Under the pieces are notes generated by a model. It worked only from the letters and a program-made list of their open reading frames with translations, was not told where the DNA came from and did no database searches. A stretch of DNA of 64,000 nucleotides from Flavobacterium sp. TAB 87 (lineage in GTDB: Bacteria > Bacteroidota > Bacteroidia > Flavobacteriales > Flavobacteriaceae). Each line of letters opens with the position of its first letter. The stretch's first letter is position 1. Location of the stretch: positions 600,677 through 664,676 of the forward strand of contig NZ_LLWK01000037.1 of NCBI RefSeq assembly GCF_001529295.1. The letters are read 5' to 3'. Positions 44,253-55,700 of this stretch are shown in pieces. The translations under genes were made by a program, and so were the position numbers.

Positions 44253-44585
44253 ATGAAAAACTTTTTATTTTTAGGTATTGCAATTATCTGCGAAATTATT
44301 GCCACGACAGCATTAAAAAAATCGGCCGAATTTACCAAGTTACTTCCTACTGTCATTACAATTATTGGTTATTTCGGTGCTTTTTACTTTTTGAGTTTTG
44401 CGATTAGAACTATTCCCGTCGGAATTGCGTATGCCATCTGGTCTGGAGTCGGAATTGTTTTAATTACTATAGTAGGTGCCATTTTTTTTAAACAAATTCC
44501 CGATTTACCTGCAATTATAGGGCTAGCATTTATTATTGTTGGCGTCATAATACTGAATCTTTTTTCTAAAACTACAGTGCATTAA
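44253..44585 (+). CDS. SMR-family small multidrug efflux transporter
   Basis: The protein is 110 aa from the ATG at 44253, the usual SMR length; a longer frame from 44208 would add a basic leader. Four transmembrane helices are visible. The membrane-embedded Glu essential for proton/drug exchange is in helix 1 (LGIAIICEIIATTALKKSAE). Helix 3 carries IPVGIAYAIWSGVGIVLITI, the dimerisation motif. EmrE-like drug export or Gdx-like guanidinium export both fit. It stands alone. Confidence 0.9.
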   Translation: MKNFLFLGIAIICEIIATTALKKSAEFTKLLPTVITIIGYFGAFYFLSFAIRTIPVGIAYAIWSGVGIVLITIVGAIFFKQIPDLPAIIGLAFIIVGVIILNLFSKTTVH

Positions 44586-44665
44586 TGATAATTGCAGCAG
44601 TTTACTGCAGTGTCGTTAAACCTTTTTCCTTTTTAAGTGTCCAATTAGCACTTAATTAACCAAAC

Positions 44666-47443
44666 ATGTCGAAAAGATACTTATTACTGTTATTTATATT
44701 TTGCAGTTTTCTTGCGCAAGCACAAGAAGAATTCGTTTTAAAAGGAAGAGTTTTAAACTTTAGCAGCCAGCAACCTCTAGAGGGAGCGGGAATCTTTCTT
44801 GGATTTTCGAAAGACTCTTTAAAAATAAATTATTCAACCACTGATAAGAACGGCTATTTTAGAATTACTGCTAAAAAAACAGATAATCCAGTTTATTTAA
44901 AAGTGAGCTTTATAGGTTTTCAGTCTACTATTGAAGTTTTTAAAAATATTTCGTCAGACAGCGATTTTGATTCCATTTTATTAATGGAAAATGCAAATGC
45001 TTTGAAAGAAGTAATCATCAAAAACGAAGTGGCTGGCATTAAAATTAAGAATGATACCGTTGAGTTTAATGCTGCGAGTTTTAAGGTGAGACCAGATGCC
45101 AATGTCGAAACTTTACTGAAAGAATTGCCTGGTTTTGAAATCAATGCCGACGGCAAAATGCTAGTAAATGGAAAAGAAGTAAATCAATTTTTAGTGAACG
45201 GAAAACCATTTTTTGACCGAGATGGCGCCATATTATTGAAAAATCTACCTGCAGAAATTATAAACAAAGTTCAGGTTTCTGATTATAAGACTAAAAAAGA
45301 AGAATACTCCAAACAAGAAGCCGCTTCTGATTTGACTAGCGTAAATTTCACTATAGACGAAAAGAAGAACAAAGGTTTTTTTGGTCAATTTTTAGGTGGC
45401 TACGGAACGGATGATCGCTATGAAAGCAGTTTTGTACTGAATTACTTTGAGGGAGACCGAAAAATAAGCGCGATTGGAACTTCTAATAATATAAATTCTA
45501 CGGGACTTTCCAATGATGAGGTTTTTGACAATATGGGTGGCGGACGAAATAATGCCAATAATAAAATTGCTTTGAGTGGCAAAGGAATTACCACAACCAA
45601 TTTAATTGGTCTTAATTATTCAGATAAACTTTTAGAAAATTTAGACGGTCTTGGAAATTATAATTTTTCGAACAGCGTAAACGAAAATGACAGTAAATCT
45701 AAACAAGCGAATCTACTTCCAACGGGAGCTTTTACAACTGAATCTGAATCGAAATCTAGAAATGAATCCACGGGAAATAAAGCTAATTTTGAATTAGAAT
45801 ATAATGCAACTCCAACTATTAAAATATTTGTTGCGCCCAAATACAGTACTACCAGAAGCAATAGTACTAATTCTTCAAGCAGTTCTTCTCGCAATGAAAA
45901 CGACGAATTATTAAACGACGCCAATTCTGACTCGTACAACGAAACCGACGCAACCAATTTTGCCAGTTCGATAAACTTTAATAAAAGTTTCAAGAAGCCT
46001 ACGCGAAACTTGAGTTTGGTTTTAAACAACAATAATTCGGTATCAGATTCGGAGCAATTGAATCAATCAGAAACCACATTCTACCAAACAGGAGAGCAAA
46101 CCGATAGTAGAAATCAGAATAAAATTAACAAAAGAAGCAGCGACTCCTATTCGGCAGATTTTGAATATACGGAACCTATTACTGATAAAATCCGTTTTAG
46201 AATTGGTGCTGATTATGAATGGAAGAATTCTGTAGATAATGTAAAAACGTACGACTTTGATGCTTTGACACAATCCTATTCTGATGTAAATGCTTCCTTG
46301 ACAAATTATACCGCATCGACTCAAAATACAATACGCCCGAAAGCAGGATTTACGTATCAGGATGAAAAATTAAGGTTAAATTTTAATTCAGAAACTGCCC
46401 TTACACAGTACGACAACCATTCAGATTACGTAGGAATTCGTACTGATTTAAATAAAAAATATCTTTTGCCCAATGTTTCGGCACAAATCAGATACAAATT
46501 TGAACGTTCTAAATTTATCACTGCACGATACAATTACTCAGTTACTTTGCCATCTGCCGATGCCTTACTCCCTGTTATTGATTTGTCTAATCCCTTAAAT
46601 ACCGTTGTTGGAAACCCTGACTTGAATCCGACAGAATCGCAGAATGTTAATTTAAATTATAGAAATTTTGATTTTAAAACGCGTTCTGGTTATAGTTTGT
46701 ACGTGAGAGGAGAATTTTTTGACAATGAAGTTATCTCGGCTTCTATTTACGATGCAGACAGTAAAAGACAGACAACCTATAAAAATGTATCTGGAACATA
46801 CGCGACAGCTGTTGGCGCAAATTGGAGTCAATCTATTAAAAAAGAGGGCTACAATTACCGATACGGAGCTGCATTTAATGCTAGTCTGGGAAAGTCAAAA
46901 GGATTTACAAACGCCGTATTATACGATGCCCAGTCGGTTGGTTTGAGTCCTAGAATTTATTTTAATTATGAATTAAAAGATTTGTTAGTAATCGCACCGA
47001 CCTACGGCTTAACCTATAATGAAACGCACTTTACCAATTATACCGTTAACTCTACTTCTAACTTTGTGCATAGAGCTAATTTACAAATAACCAACTACTG
47101 GCCAAAAAACTGGATTTTCGGAAACGATTTTGGGTATACGTACAACTCAAATCTTTCGTCCGAATTTAAAAAAGATTTTTTCTTGTGGAATACGAGCTTA
47201 TCGTATAACTTTTATAAAGAGCAATTGGTTGCCAAAGTAAAGGTGTACGACATATTGAACCAAAATTTAAGCAGTACCCGCACTATTTCTGCAACTGCTA
47301 TTCGTGACGAAGAAAACACGATTTTAAAACGTTATGTTATGTTCTCACTTATATATAAAATAAAAAGCTTTGCAGGGAGTAATAGCAAGCAAAGTGGCCG
47401 TGGAGATCGAGGTGGACAAAGCAGAAGAATGGAAATGGAGTAA
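44666..47443 (+). CDS. TonB-dependent receptor-like outer-membrane beta-barrel protein with CarboxypepD_reg-like domain
   Basis: The protein is 925 aa. A signal peptide (MSKRYLLLLFIFCSFLAQAQ) is followed by a carboxypeptidase regulatory-like domain (about 22-105, VLKGRVLNFSSQQPLEGAGI), a plug region (about 110-230, ETLLKELPGFEINADGKMLV), then an outer-membrane barrel of the OMP_b-brl_3 type up to the C-terminus. The tail SKQSGRGDRGGQSRRMEME is odd: barrels usually end in an aromatic residue, so the last about 20 residues are an appended polar tail. No SusD gene follows, so it is not a classic Sus pair; the substrate is unknown. Confidence 0.9.
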   Translation: MSKRYLLLLFIFCSFLAQAQEEFVLKGRVLNFSSQQPLEGAGIFLGFSKDSLKINYSTTDKNGYFRITAKKTDNPVYLKVSFIGFQSTIEVFKNISSDSDFDSILLMENANALKEVIIKNEVAGIKIKNDTVEFNAASFKVRPDANVETLLKELPGFEINADGKMLVNGKEVNQFLVNGKPFFDRDGAILLKNLPAEIINKVQVSDYKTKKEEYSKQEAASDLTSVNFTIDEKKNKGFFGQFLGGYGTDDRYESSFVLNYFEGDRKISAIGTSNNINSTGLSNDEVFDNMGGGRNNANNKIALSGKGITTTNLIGLNYSDKLLENLDGLGNYNFSNSVNENDSKSKQANLLPTGAFTTESESKSRNESTGNKANFELEYNATPTIKIFVAPKYSTTRSNSTNSSSSSSRNENDELLNDANSDSYNETDATNFASSINFNKSFKKPTRNLSLVLNNNNSVSDSEQLNQSETTFYQTGEQTDSRNQNKINKRSSDSYSADFEYTEPITDKIRFRIGADYEWKNSVDNVKTYDFDALTQSYSDVNASLTNYTASTQNTIRPKAGFTYQDEKLRLNFNSETALTQYDNHSDYVGIRTDLNKKYLLPNVSAQIRYKFERSKFITARYNYSVTLPSADALLPVIDLSNPLNTVVGNPDLNPTESQNVNLNYRNFDFKTRSGYSLYVRGEFFDNEVISASIYDADSKRQTTYKNVSGTYATAVGANWSQSIKKEGYNYRYGAAFNASLGKSKGFTNAVLYDAQSVGLSPRIYFNYELKDLLVIAPTYGLTYNETHFTNYTVNSTSNFVHRANLQITNYWPKNWIFGNDFGYTYNSNLSSEFKKDFFLWNTSLSYNFYKEQLVAKVKVYDILNQNLSSTRTISATAIRDEENTILKRYVMFSLIYKIKSFAGSNSKQSGRGDRGGQSRRMEME

Positions 47444-47571
47444 ATAAAATATCGAAATTTATTGTAAATTTCTAAAAGCCTAGCTTTTTTTTAAATTGAT
47501 TTGAGCTATTTTTATTTAGACCATTTACTTGAAAATCTAAAGGACTATCAGTTATCCTAAAAAATTTTAAC

Positions 47572-47606
47572 AAAAAACACCTCTCTAAAGTAGAAAGGTG
47601 TTTTTT
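47572..47606. terminator. Bidirectional terminator between the receptor and the GH3 remnant
   Basis: AAAAAACACCT (47572-47582) pairs with AGGTGTTTTTT (47596-47606). Confidence 0.88.
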
Positions 47607-47637
47607 ATTATATTTTAATTTTGATTTGTACTTGAGT

Positions 47638-48724
47638 TTATTTCAATAAAAAATCTTGTTTTAAATCCCCTACTTGTATCGTAAAGGTTCCTTTTTCCGA
47701 AATCCATTTTAAATCATTATTTACAAATTGCAAGTCTTTTTGATTTAAAGTAAAAGTGAGCGTTTGCGTTTCCTTTGGAGCTAAATCAATTTTTTGAAAA
47801 CGCTTCAACGTTTTATATTCAGGAGTAATAGTTGCATAATTGTCTGATAAATATAATAAAACAGCTTCTTTTCCCGCTTTTTGCCCCGTGTTGCTCACTG
47901 TAACGGAAACGGTAATAACGTCGCTATTTGTAACTTCTTTTTTATCAATATTTAAATTAGAATATTTAAAAGTGGTATAAGACAATCCTGTTCCAAATTC
48001 AAATTGTGGCAAATAACTTTTCTCGTATTTCGCATCGTCATTCTGTTCCAGTTCAGAAATACTTTCAGTGTGTTTCCTGTTGTACTTTTCTAATGAATTT
48101 GGAAATCTTGGATAGTTGTATGGCAATCTCCCACTTGGATTTATATCTCCATATAAAATATCAACCAAGGCTCTTCCTCCTTCATTTCCGGGTAAATAAC
48201 ATTGTACCACTGCACTCATTTTATCGGCAAAATCACTAATTAATCTCGGTCTTCCTTCGTTTAAAACCAAAACAATAGGTTTATTTAATTTTGCCAAAGC
48301 CAACGCTAACTTAATTTGAGAAGTACTTATGTACAAACTACTAATATCTCCGGGAGTTTCTGTATAATTTTTCTCTCCTAAACACAACACAATTTTTGAG
48401 GCATTTTTGGCTAAATCAACAGCCTTTTGAATTTCAGCTTCATCCTCAATTTCTAAATCTGCACCAGCGGTATACAAGACATTTTCTTTTCCTAATTTAT
48501 CTTGAAAAGCCTCTAAATAGTAAATTTATCAGCAGCATATAAATCTGAATTTTCACCTTGCCAAGTATACGACCAGCCTCGATTTAAATATTTCATGCTG
48601 TTGGCAGTAGGACCTGTTACTACTATTTTTTCATTTTTATTTAAGAGTAAAACTGAATTGTTATTTTTTAACAATGTAGTAGATTCGGCTGCAGTTTTGT
48701 AAGCTTCATCGATGTGTTCCGCGA
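47638..48724 (-). pseudogene. Truncated, frameshifted GH3 beta-glucosidase (C-terminal part)
   Basis: Reading the minus strand from 48724 gives HIDEAYKTAAESTTLLKNNN, MKYLNRGWSYTWQGENSDLY, then a stop caused by one missing T near 48516. In the next frame it continues LEAFQDKLGKENVLYTAGAD to the normal C-terminus with a fibronectin III-like end (VTVSNTGQKAGKEAVLLYLS). This is the GH3 C-terminal domain; the N-terminal TIM barrel with the nucleophile Asp is absent. The break lies against a truncated regulator gene in the opposite direction, so the gene is dead by truncation and frameshift. Confidence 0.88.
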
Positions 48725-49414
48725 CATTTCACGGTGAGTTTTACAATTTCTCCACCATGGCACAGACATTGGCTCGCAGTTATGGGTTATTTCGTACTAC
48801 TTGCAATCGCTGTTTATGGCGTTTCCAACAGAATAAAGTTAAAAATTAGGAAAAACAAATATTACGAAACTATTGAGCAGCGCCGACTTTATTTGGAACG
48901 CGAAAACAAAATACGACAAGAACAATACGATTTAGAAAAAGAAATTGAAAAATTGAAAAGCGATAAGTTACAAATTCAAATACTATCGAAAGACAAAGAG
49001 CTCGTCACAAATTCATTACAAGTAGTAAAGAAAAACAAAATACTTAATGGAATTTTACAAAAAGTAAAAGAAATCGAAGTAAAGGATTTAGATGAAACCA
49101 CTAAATTTCAGGTCACAAAATTAAATAAAAGTATCGTAAAGGAAGTAAACAATGACAAGAGTTGGAAGGACTTGGAAAAACACATTAAAAATGTTCATTT
49201 TGACTTTTTAAAAAGACTAAAAGAAAAATATCCGACCGTCTCGCCTCGAGAAATGGACTTAGCTACCTATTTATTGATGAATATGTCTACCAAAGAAATT
49301 GCAGAAATTATGAACATTTCCAATGGTGGCGTCGAATTAGCACGTTATCGATTTAGAAAAAAATTAGAACTCACTAAAAAAGAAAACTTAACCGGCTTTT
49401 TAATGAGTGTCTAA
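48725..49414 (+). pseudogene. Truncated Y_Y_Y-type regulator (transmembrane helix and HTH part only)
   Basis: The open frame starts abruptly at the GH3 border as HFTVSFTISPPWHRHWLAVM, the end of a Y_Y_Y domain (…FTIxPPWxxxxW) typical of SusR-like or hybrid sensor regulators. A transmembrane helix (LAVMGYFVLLAIAVYGV), a coiled coil (IEQRRLYLERENKIRQEQYD) and a LuxR-like HTH (MSTKEIAEIMNISNGGVELA) follow. The periplasmic propeller repeats and most of the Y_Y_Y domain are missing, so the sensor cannot work as such. A GTG at 48734 could start a 226-aa remnant. Confidence 0.85.
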
Positions 49415-49504
49415 ATCCACTATATTGCAATGTTTAGTAACCAGCATATAAAACGTCGAAACTACTACCGTAATTTATGATTAAAATTTGCAAAGAGCGT
49501 TATT

Positions 49505-50788
49505 TTAGAGTAAGTCCAATGTACGTTCTAAAGCCATTCCGCGCGATCCTTTTATAAGTATAGTACGATTGGAAATTGTAATACTTTTTATGAATTCCGA
49601 AAAAGAATCGAAAGTCTCAAAGAATGAAATTTGATCAGAATCAAAACGATGCTCATAAAACGCTTTTCCGACAAAGTAACAAGTTGCTTTTTTTCCCTTT
49701 TGTACTTCCTCTACTAATTTAAAATGTTCTGCCCTACTCTCGTTTCCTAATTCAAACATATCCCCTAATATCATTATTTTATTCTGAAAATCTAGCTGCT
49801 CAAAATTAGTGATAGCAACAGCCATACTACTCGGATTGGCATTGTAGGCATCTAAAATAATTTGATTTTTGCCAACGTGAAGCAGTTGCGAACGATTGTT
49901 ATCAGGAATATAACTTTCTAAAGCTTCTTTAATATCGTTATTTTCTACACCAAAGTAGACTCCAACCGCAATTGCAGCGCTTATATTATTGGCGTTATAT
50001 ATTCCAATCAAATGCGACTGAATTTGAACCTTATCATACGAAACTCGTACAAAAGGATTTGCAACCACTCCATCAATTTTCACATTAGCTTGATCTGCAT
50101 TTAACCCAAAAGTAAACGATTTTATACCTTTAGATTTCTCATTCTGTATCGCATCATTCAAATTGATAAAAGCAATTTTATCGTTACTTTTCAGAAAAGT
50201 ATACATTTCACTTTTCCCTTTTATAACGCCTTCAATTCCGCCAAAACCTTCAAGGTGTGCTTTACCAAAATTGGTAATATAGCCAAAGTCAGGCTGAGCA
50301 ATGTCACATAAAAATTCAATTTCTTTTTGATGATTGGCGCCCATTTCTACAATACCGATTTCAGTAGAAGTATTAAACGACAATAACGTTAAAGGAACTC
50401 CGATATGATTGTTTAAATTTCCACTAGTTGCTTTTGTATTGTATTTCTTAGATAATACGACCTGAATTAATTCTTTAGTAGTCGTCTTGCCATTACTTCC
50501 CGTTAAAGCAACAATCGGGATATTCAAATACTTTCTATGAAATCTAGACAGCTCTTGAAGTGTCTTTAAACTGTCTTCTACCAAGATAGTGCGTTGATCT
50601 ATAAAGTAATCCGAATTATCAATTACGACATACGATGCGCCTTTCGCTAAAGCCTCTGCAGCAAAAGTATTGGCGTCAAAATTGTCTCCTTTAATTGCAA
50701 AAAACATCGAATTCGATGTTATTTTGCGGGTATCGGTAGAAAGCGAATCTACGCTTAAAAATAATTGATGTAAAGAATCTAATTTCAT
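49505..50788 (-). CDS. murF: UDP-N-acetylmuramoyl-tripeptide-D-alanyl-D-alanine ligase
   Basis: The protein is 427 aa. MurF adds D-Ala-D-Ala to UDP-MurNAc-tripeptide, the last cytoplasmic step of the peptidoglycan precursor. The N-terminal domain has DSLSTDTRKITSNSMFFAIK, the ATP P-loop is ALTGSNGKTTTKELI, then TLLSFNTSTEIGIVEMGANH, and the C-terminal domain has ILDAYNANPSSM and ILGDMFELGNES. It lies 57 bp downstream of gldJ on the same strand, behind a terminator. Confidence 0.96.
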   Translation of the reverse strand: MKLDSLHQLFLSVDSLSTDTRKITSNSMFFAIKGDNFDANTFAAEALAKGASYVVIDNSDYFIDQRTILVEDSLKTLQELSRFHRKYLNIPIVALTGSNGKTTTKELIQVVLSKKYNTKATSGNLNNHIGVPLTLLSFNTSTEIGIVEMGANHQKEIEFLCDIAQPDFGYITNFGKAHLEGFGGIEGVIKGKSEMYTFLKSNDKIAFINLNDAIQNEKSKGIKSFTFGLNADQANVKIDGVVANPFVRVSYDKVQIQSHLIGIYNANNISAAIAVGVYFGVENNDIKEALESYIPDNNRSQLLHVGKNQIILDAYNANPSSMAVAITNFEQLDFQNKIMILGDMFELGNESRAEHFKLVEEVQKGKKATCYFVGKAFYEHRFDSDQISFFETFDSFSEFIKSITISNRTILIKGSRGMALERTLDLL

Positions 50789-50805
50789 AAAATGCTCTTA
50801 TAAAA

Positions 50806-50830
50806 CAAAAGCCCTAATAAAGGGCTTTTG
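50806..50830 (-). terminator. Terminator after gldJ
   Basis: CAAAAGCCCT (50806-50815) pairs with AGGGCTTTTG (50821-50830). On the minus strand the stem runs into TTTTATAAG. Confidence 0.7.
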
Positions 50831-50845
50831 GTATGGAATAAAATA

Positions 50846-52537
50846 TTAATTTCTAGGTGACTTTCTTTTTTCCGTTTTAGGACCTACTCTAGACATTGCA
50901 CATCTAAATCCGATGTAATCTGTTGCCATGTCTTGTGGAAAATATCTTCTTTGTGCTGGATCTAACCAATACGCTCTATCTCTCCAAGAACCTCCTTTAA
51001 AGACTCTAACTTGGTCGTTTATCAAAGTTGTTCTTTTACTAGACTTATCGTATTTTCTAACCATATTACCCAAACTGTCTGTAGTAACATTGTGCTCAGG
51101 TGAGTTGTACATGCCTTCTCCCTTTTTTAGCTCGTTACTTTCAGAACTGCCAAAATCATAATATCTTGATGATTGTTTGTCTCCATCTCTATAGTTGATG
51201 TTGTCACTTTTCGAGAAGTTTTGTCTCAAGTACGTTTCTTGCTCATCAACTGGAACTTCAACAATTTGACCTGGTAAGTTTCTAGCCATTACTTTTCCAT
51301 TACTTAAAGTATCATACTTTATTGTACTTGAAGTAACAATTTCTACTTTACCATCTTTTCCAATTTTATTTTTTGTGTAAAGGTTACCTCTAAAATAGTT
51401 AAAGTCATTGGCTTCGTTATCAACAATAGGACGATATACATCGGCAACCCATTCTGCAACGTTTCCAGCCATATCATATAAACCGAAATCATTTGCTGGA
51501 TATTTTTTAACCTCATTAGTAATATCTGCACCGTCATCAGACCATCCAGCTATACCACCGTAATCTCCATTTCCTTGTTTGAAATTCGCCAATTGATCCC
51601 CTCTATTTTTTCTTTTTGACGAACGAGTATAATTACCAGCCCAAGGATATTTCTTTTGTCCCTTGTATATGTTGTATTCTCTTTGTCCTACATCAGCCGC
51701 AGCAGCGTATTCCCATTCTGCTTCTGTTGGCAAACGATATTCTGGCAAAATGATTCCAGATGAACGTTGTGCATATACATTTTTAGCCTCTGGCGCAACA
51801 CCATCTTTTCCAGCTTTGGGTTGCTTTTTAGCGCCCTTTCCACCTTTAAGAACAATCTCTTCGTTTCCACCGTATGTTAATGTCGGTGCGTTAAGATAAG
51901 TATCAGTACTAAATGAACTTTCTGCAGTAACGTCTAAAGTCTTAGCATCTTTTTTCAAGAAACCATTTTTCTCTAAAACTGCCTCATTTACGCGGTCTGT
52001 TCTCCATTTACTAAATTCAACTGCTTGAATCCAGTTTACACCAACTACTGGGTAGTTTGCATAAGCGGGGTGTCTCAAATAGTTATTAGTCATGGTTTCG
52101 TTATATCCTAAACGGTTTCTCCAAACCAAAGTATCAGGAGATGCTCCTGCATATATATGTTTGTAATTTTCTTCTGTTGGAGGAAAAACTTTCTTTAACC
52201 ACTCTAAGTATTCTAAATACATCATGTTGGTTACCTCAGTTTCATCCATGTAAAAGGATTGTACGTGTTGTTGTGTTGCAGTATTATTCCAGTCATGCAT
52301 TACGTCATCCTGAACTTTACCCATCGTAAAAGTCCCTCCTTCTACAAATACTAGTCCTGGTCCTGCTTGTTGCTTTTTGTTTGCTACATTTTGTGCAGAT
52401 CCATTAATGTCATTCACATTCCATCCTGTCGCTCTTGAAGAATTGTTCGAACTGGATTTCTTACTACAGCTAGTCATTCCTAAGATTAATGTCATAGACA
52501 ACATTAACTTTAATGCCATAATTTTGTTTGCTTTCAT
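50846..52537 (-). CDS. gldJ: Gliding motility lipoprotein GldJ
   Basis: The protein is 563 aa from MKANKIMALKLMLSM; the frame is open to 52585 but the extra 16 codons lie before the lipoprotein signal. The lipobox is LGMTSC. Most of the protein is an SUMF1/formylglycine-enzyme-like domain (GLVFVEGGTFTMGKVQDDVM, FYMDETEVTNMMYLEYLEWL, YRLPTEAEWEYAAAADVG, ending FRCAMSRVG). GldJ is an outer-membrane-associated lipoprotein required for gliding and stability of the GldK/type IX secretion complex in F. johnsoniae. Neighbours porU and porV are divergent, the same arrangement as in that species. Confidence 0.95.
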   Translation of the reverse strand: MKANKIMALKLMLSMTLILGMTSCSKKSSSNNSSRATGWNVNDINGSAQNVANKKQQAGPGLVFVEGGTFTMGKVQDDVMHDWNNTATQQHVQSFYMDETEVTNMMYLEYLEWLKKVFPPTEENYKHIYAGASPDTLVWRNRLGYNETMTNNYLRHPAYANYPVVGVNWIQAVEFSKWRTDRVNEAVLEKNGFLKKDAKTLDVTAESSFSTDTYLNAPTLTYGGNEEIVLKGGKGAKKQPKAGKDGVAPEAKNVYAQRSSGIILPEYRLPTEAEWEYAAAADVGQREYNIYKGQKKYPWAGNYTRSSKRKNRGDQLANFKQGNGDYGGIAGWSDDGADITNEVKKYPANDFGLYDMAGNVAEWVADVYRPIVDNEANDFNYFRGNLYTKNKIGKDGKVEIVTSSTIKYDTLSNGKVMARNLPGQIVEVPVDEQETYLRQNFSKSDNINYRDGDKQSSRYYDFGSSESNELKKGEGMYNSPEHNVTTDSLGNMVRKYDKSSKRTTLINDQVRVFKGGSWRDRAYWLDPAQRRYFPQDMATDYIGFRCAMSRVGPKTEKRKSPRN

Positions 52538-52660
52538 ACTCTTTAGTAGGTAATAATTTAGGTGTTGCAATATAATAATTAACAATTAATTAGCAACATC
52601 AATCATATTTTTTTTATTTACTTGGATTTTAATCGAAATAACAACACTCGTTATAAAACG

Positions 52661-52668
52661 CAAAAATA
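52661..52668 (-). promoter_or_regulatory. Predicted -7 box of gldJ
   Basis: TATTTTTG on the minus strand fits TAnnTTTG, giving a leader of about 120 nt. Confidence 0.45.
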
Positions 52669-52750
52669 TAGTTTTTATTATAACAATTGACCTAAAAACC
52701 ATATTTTTACTCGATATATTTTAAATTTAAAATTTCCGTTTCCTATTATT

Positions 52751-55700
52751 ATGAGAAAAAATATTTTAACACTTTTTATCATAATTCCTTTCGCTCTTTT
52801 TAGTCAAACTAATACTACTATTTCATTGGATTGGAAGACTAAAAAGGAGATGTTCTTCGGAAGTGAGGCGTTTATAATCCCTTATTTTACTGACCACTCC
52901 TTTGGTTTTGATGCCAATCAGCGAAAACTCAACTACACCTTAAAGTTAGAAGAAGGAAATTACAACCAAAATTCTAAAATAATTCTTAGTAACGTAATTT
53001 ACACCGCAATTAGTGAGTCAGAATTAGGCGAATTATCTGTCGAAAACATTTCAGAATCGCTGGACGAACTTTTAATTGTAAGTAAAGCTCAAGAAATTAC
53101 GTCTGCGTTCTTAACTTTAAACCCTATTATCAAGTCCGGAAGTAGCTTTCAAAAAATTACATCCTTCAACTATGCGATAATTGCCCAGACAAACAATAAG
53201 TCAACTTTAAAAACACCAAGTACGCTAAAAACGAACGGCGTTAAAAACTCTGTTCTAGCTTCGGGAAGTTGGTATCGTTTTTACATCGAAAAATCAGGCG
53301 TATACAAAATCAGTAAATCATTTTTGCAAGAAATTGGTTTTGATGTAAACAAAATAAATCCTAAGCAAATTCAATTGTTTGGAAATGGTGGAAGAATGTT
53401 GCCTTTATCTAATGCCATTTATTACCCTGATGACTTAACCGAAAATGCTATTAATATTATAGGAGAAGAAGACGGCAAATTTGATAATGAAGATTACATT
53501 TTATTTTACGGAGAAGGAGTCGACCAATACAATACCGAAAGCAATACTAATAGTAACTTATACGATACTAAATCCTATTATTATATAACCACGCAAGGTG
53601 GCATTGGCAAACGAATGGCTAAGCTTCAGCAGCCTTACGGCAATGCAACGATCAATCTAAATACTTTTGACGACCATCAGAACCACGAATTAGACCTTAT
53701 TAATATCGCGCACGTTGGCAGGCAATGGTTTGGTGAGTCGTTCGAAATTAAAAACGAACAAGAATTTCAATTTAATTTTCCAAATCTTGAAACTACGGTT
53801 CCCATAAAAATTAATGTGGTAGCAGCTGCCGCTGCTTTTAGTCCAACTTCATTTAAAATTACTTCCAATAACCAACCTATCGGAACTTTAAATTTTCAGT
53901 CATTATCTGCAGATTCAGAGACAAAATTTTCTACGAATCAACTTCCATCCAATACTACTTTTACAGGAACAGAGAACACAGCCATAAAAATTAGTTATAA
54001 CAATAATGGTGTTCCAGGATCAAAAGGATATCTCGATCAAATAAATGTTGTAGCCAAACGAAAACTAGTTGGCTATGGCAAACAATTTCTATTTCAATAC
54101 GACTTAGCGCTAACCACTAGCGGAATAGTTAATTATTCCATTACTAACGCACAAAACATAAATCAAGTTTGGGACATTTCTGATATTTATTCCATCTCCA
54201 AAATCGACAACTTAGGCCAAACTGATATAGATTTTAAAGCAAATCTAGGCGAATCACGAAAATACCTTGCAGTCGACAATCGCGATTACTACACTCCAAT
54301 TAAAGAATCAAAATCTAGAATCGCCAACCAAAATATAAAAGGAACTGTTTTTAAGAGTGCAACTGCTGATTTTCAAGATATCGATTACGTTATAATAACG
54401 CCAAGATTCTTGGCTAATCAAGCCGAAAAATTAGCTAATTTTCATCGAATAAACGCTGACTTAAATGTAAAAGTACTGACAACTGAAGCTATTTATCAAG
54501 AATTTTCGTCAGGTAAACAAGATATTGCAGCCATCAGAAATTGTATTAAATACATTTATCAAAATGCATCTTCAGTAGACAAACGCATTAAGTATGTCAA
54601 CTTATTTGGCGACGCTTCTTTTGATTACAAAGATCGAATTAATAACAATGGTAATATTGTCGCTATCTTTCATTCTAAATTCAGCAATAGTACAGGCGAA
54701 TCGTCCTTTGCTTCCGATGACTTTTATGGCTTGATGGATGAGAATGAAGGCAACATTACGTCGTTTTTTGGAGGAATAGATATTGCTGTAGGAAGAATGC
54801 TGGTAAACACAACTCAGCAAGCAGACGAAATGGTGAATAAAGTTATTGAATACCACGATCAGAAATCGCAAGGAATTTGGCGGAACAATTTTGTTTTAAT
54901 AAGTGATGATTCTGATAAAAGTTCTGATGCATCTCTGCAAAGCAGGCAAAACCAATTGGCAGATAAAATCACTACTGAAAAACCATTTTTTAATGTTGAT
55001 AAAATTTTCACAGATTCTTACTCCCAAGAAGCTTCTGCAGGTGGATCGCGATATCCCAAAGCAAGAACCGATTTATTTAATGCTTTTGAAAAAGGCGCTT
55101 TGGTTTTTAATTATCTAGGGCATGGTGGCGAAGACGGATTGGCTAGTGAACGCATTTGGGAAAAATCAGATGGACAAAATTTAAAAAATCAATTCAAGTA
55201 TCCACTCTTTATCACCATCACCTGCGAGTTTTCTCGTTTCGACGATCCAACACACCCAACAGCGGGAGAATACACCTATTGGAATCCGAAAGGAGGTGCA
55301 ATTGCCATGTTAACGACTATCAGATCCATTGGTCAATACAGCGCAGAAAACTTTAATGACTTATTAATACAAAATTTACTGTCTTACAACTCCAATCAAT
55401 ATACTTCGATTGCCGAAGTTTTACGAATGTCCAAAAACAGCAATCCAAGTTCTTCTAGTAATGTTATCGTTTGCCTTGGTGATCCTGCTATACGATTGGC
55501 AATTCCTAAACCTAAGATTAGTTTAATGAAAATTAATGACGTTGCAATAACGGGCATTTTTGAAGATTTAAAATCCCTTTCAAAAATTAAAATAACCGGA
55601 ATAATTACAGATGAGAATGACAATTTACTATCCAATTACAACGGAGAACTAGCAACCGCAATTTTTGATAAAAACATTACAGCAACCACACTTAATAATG

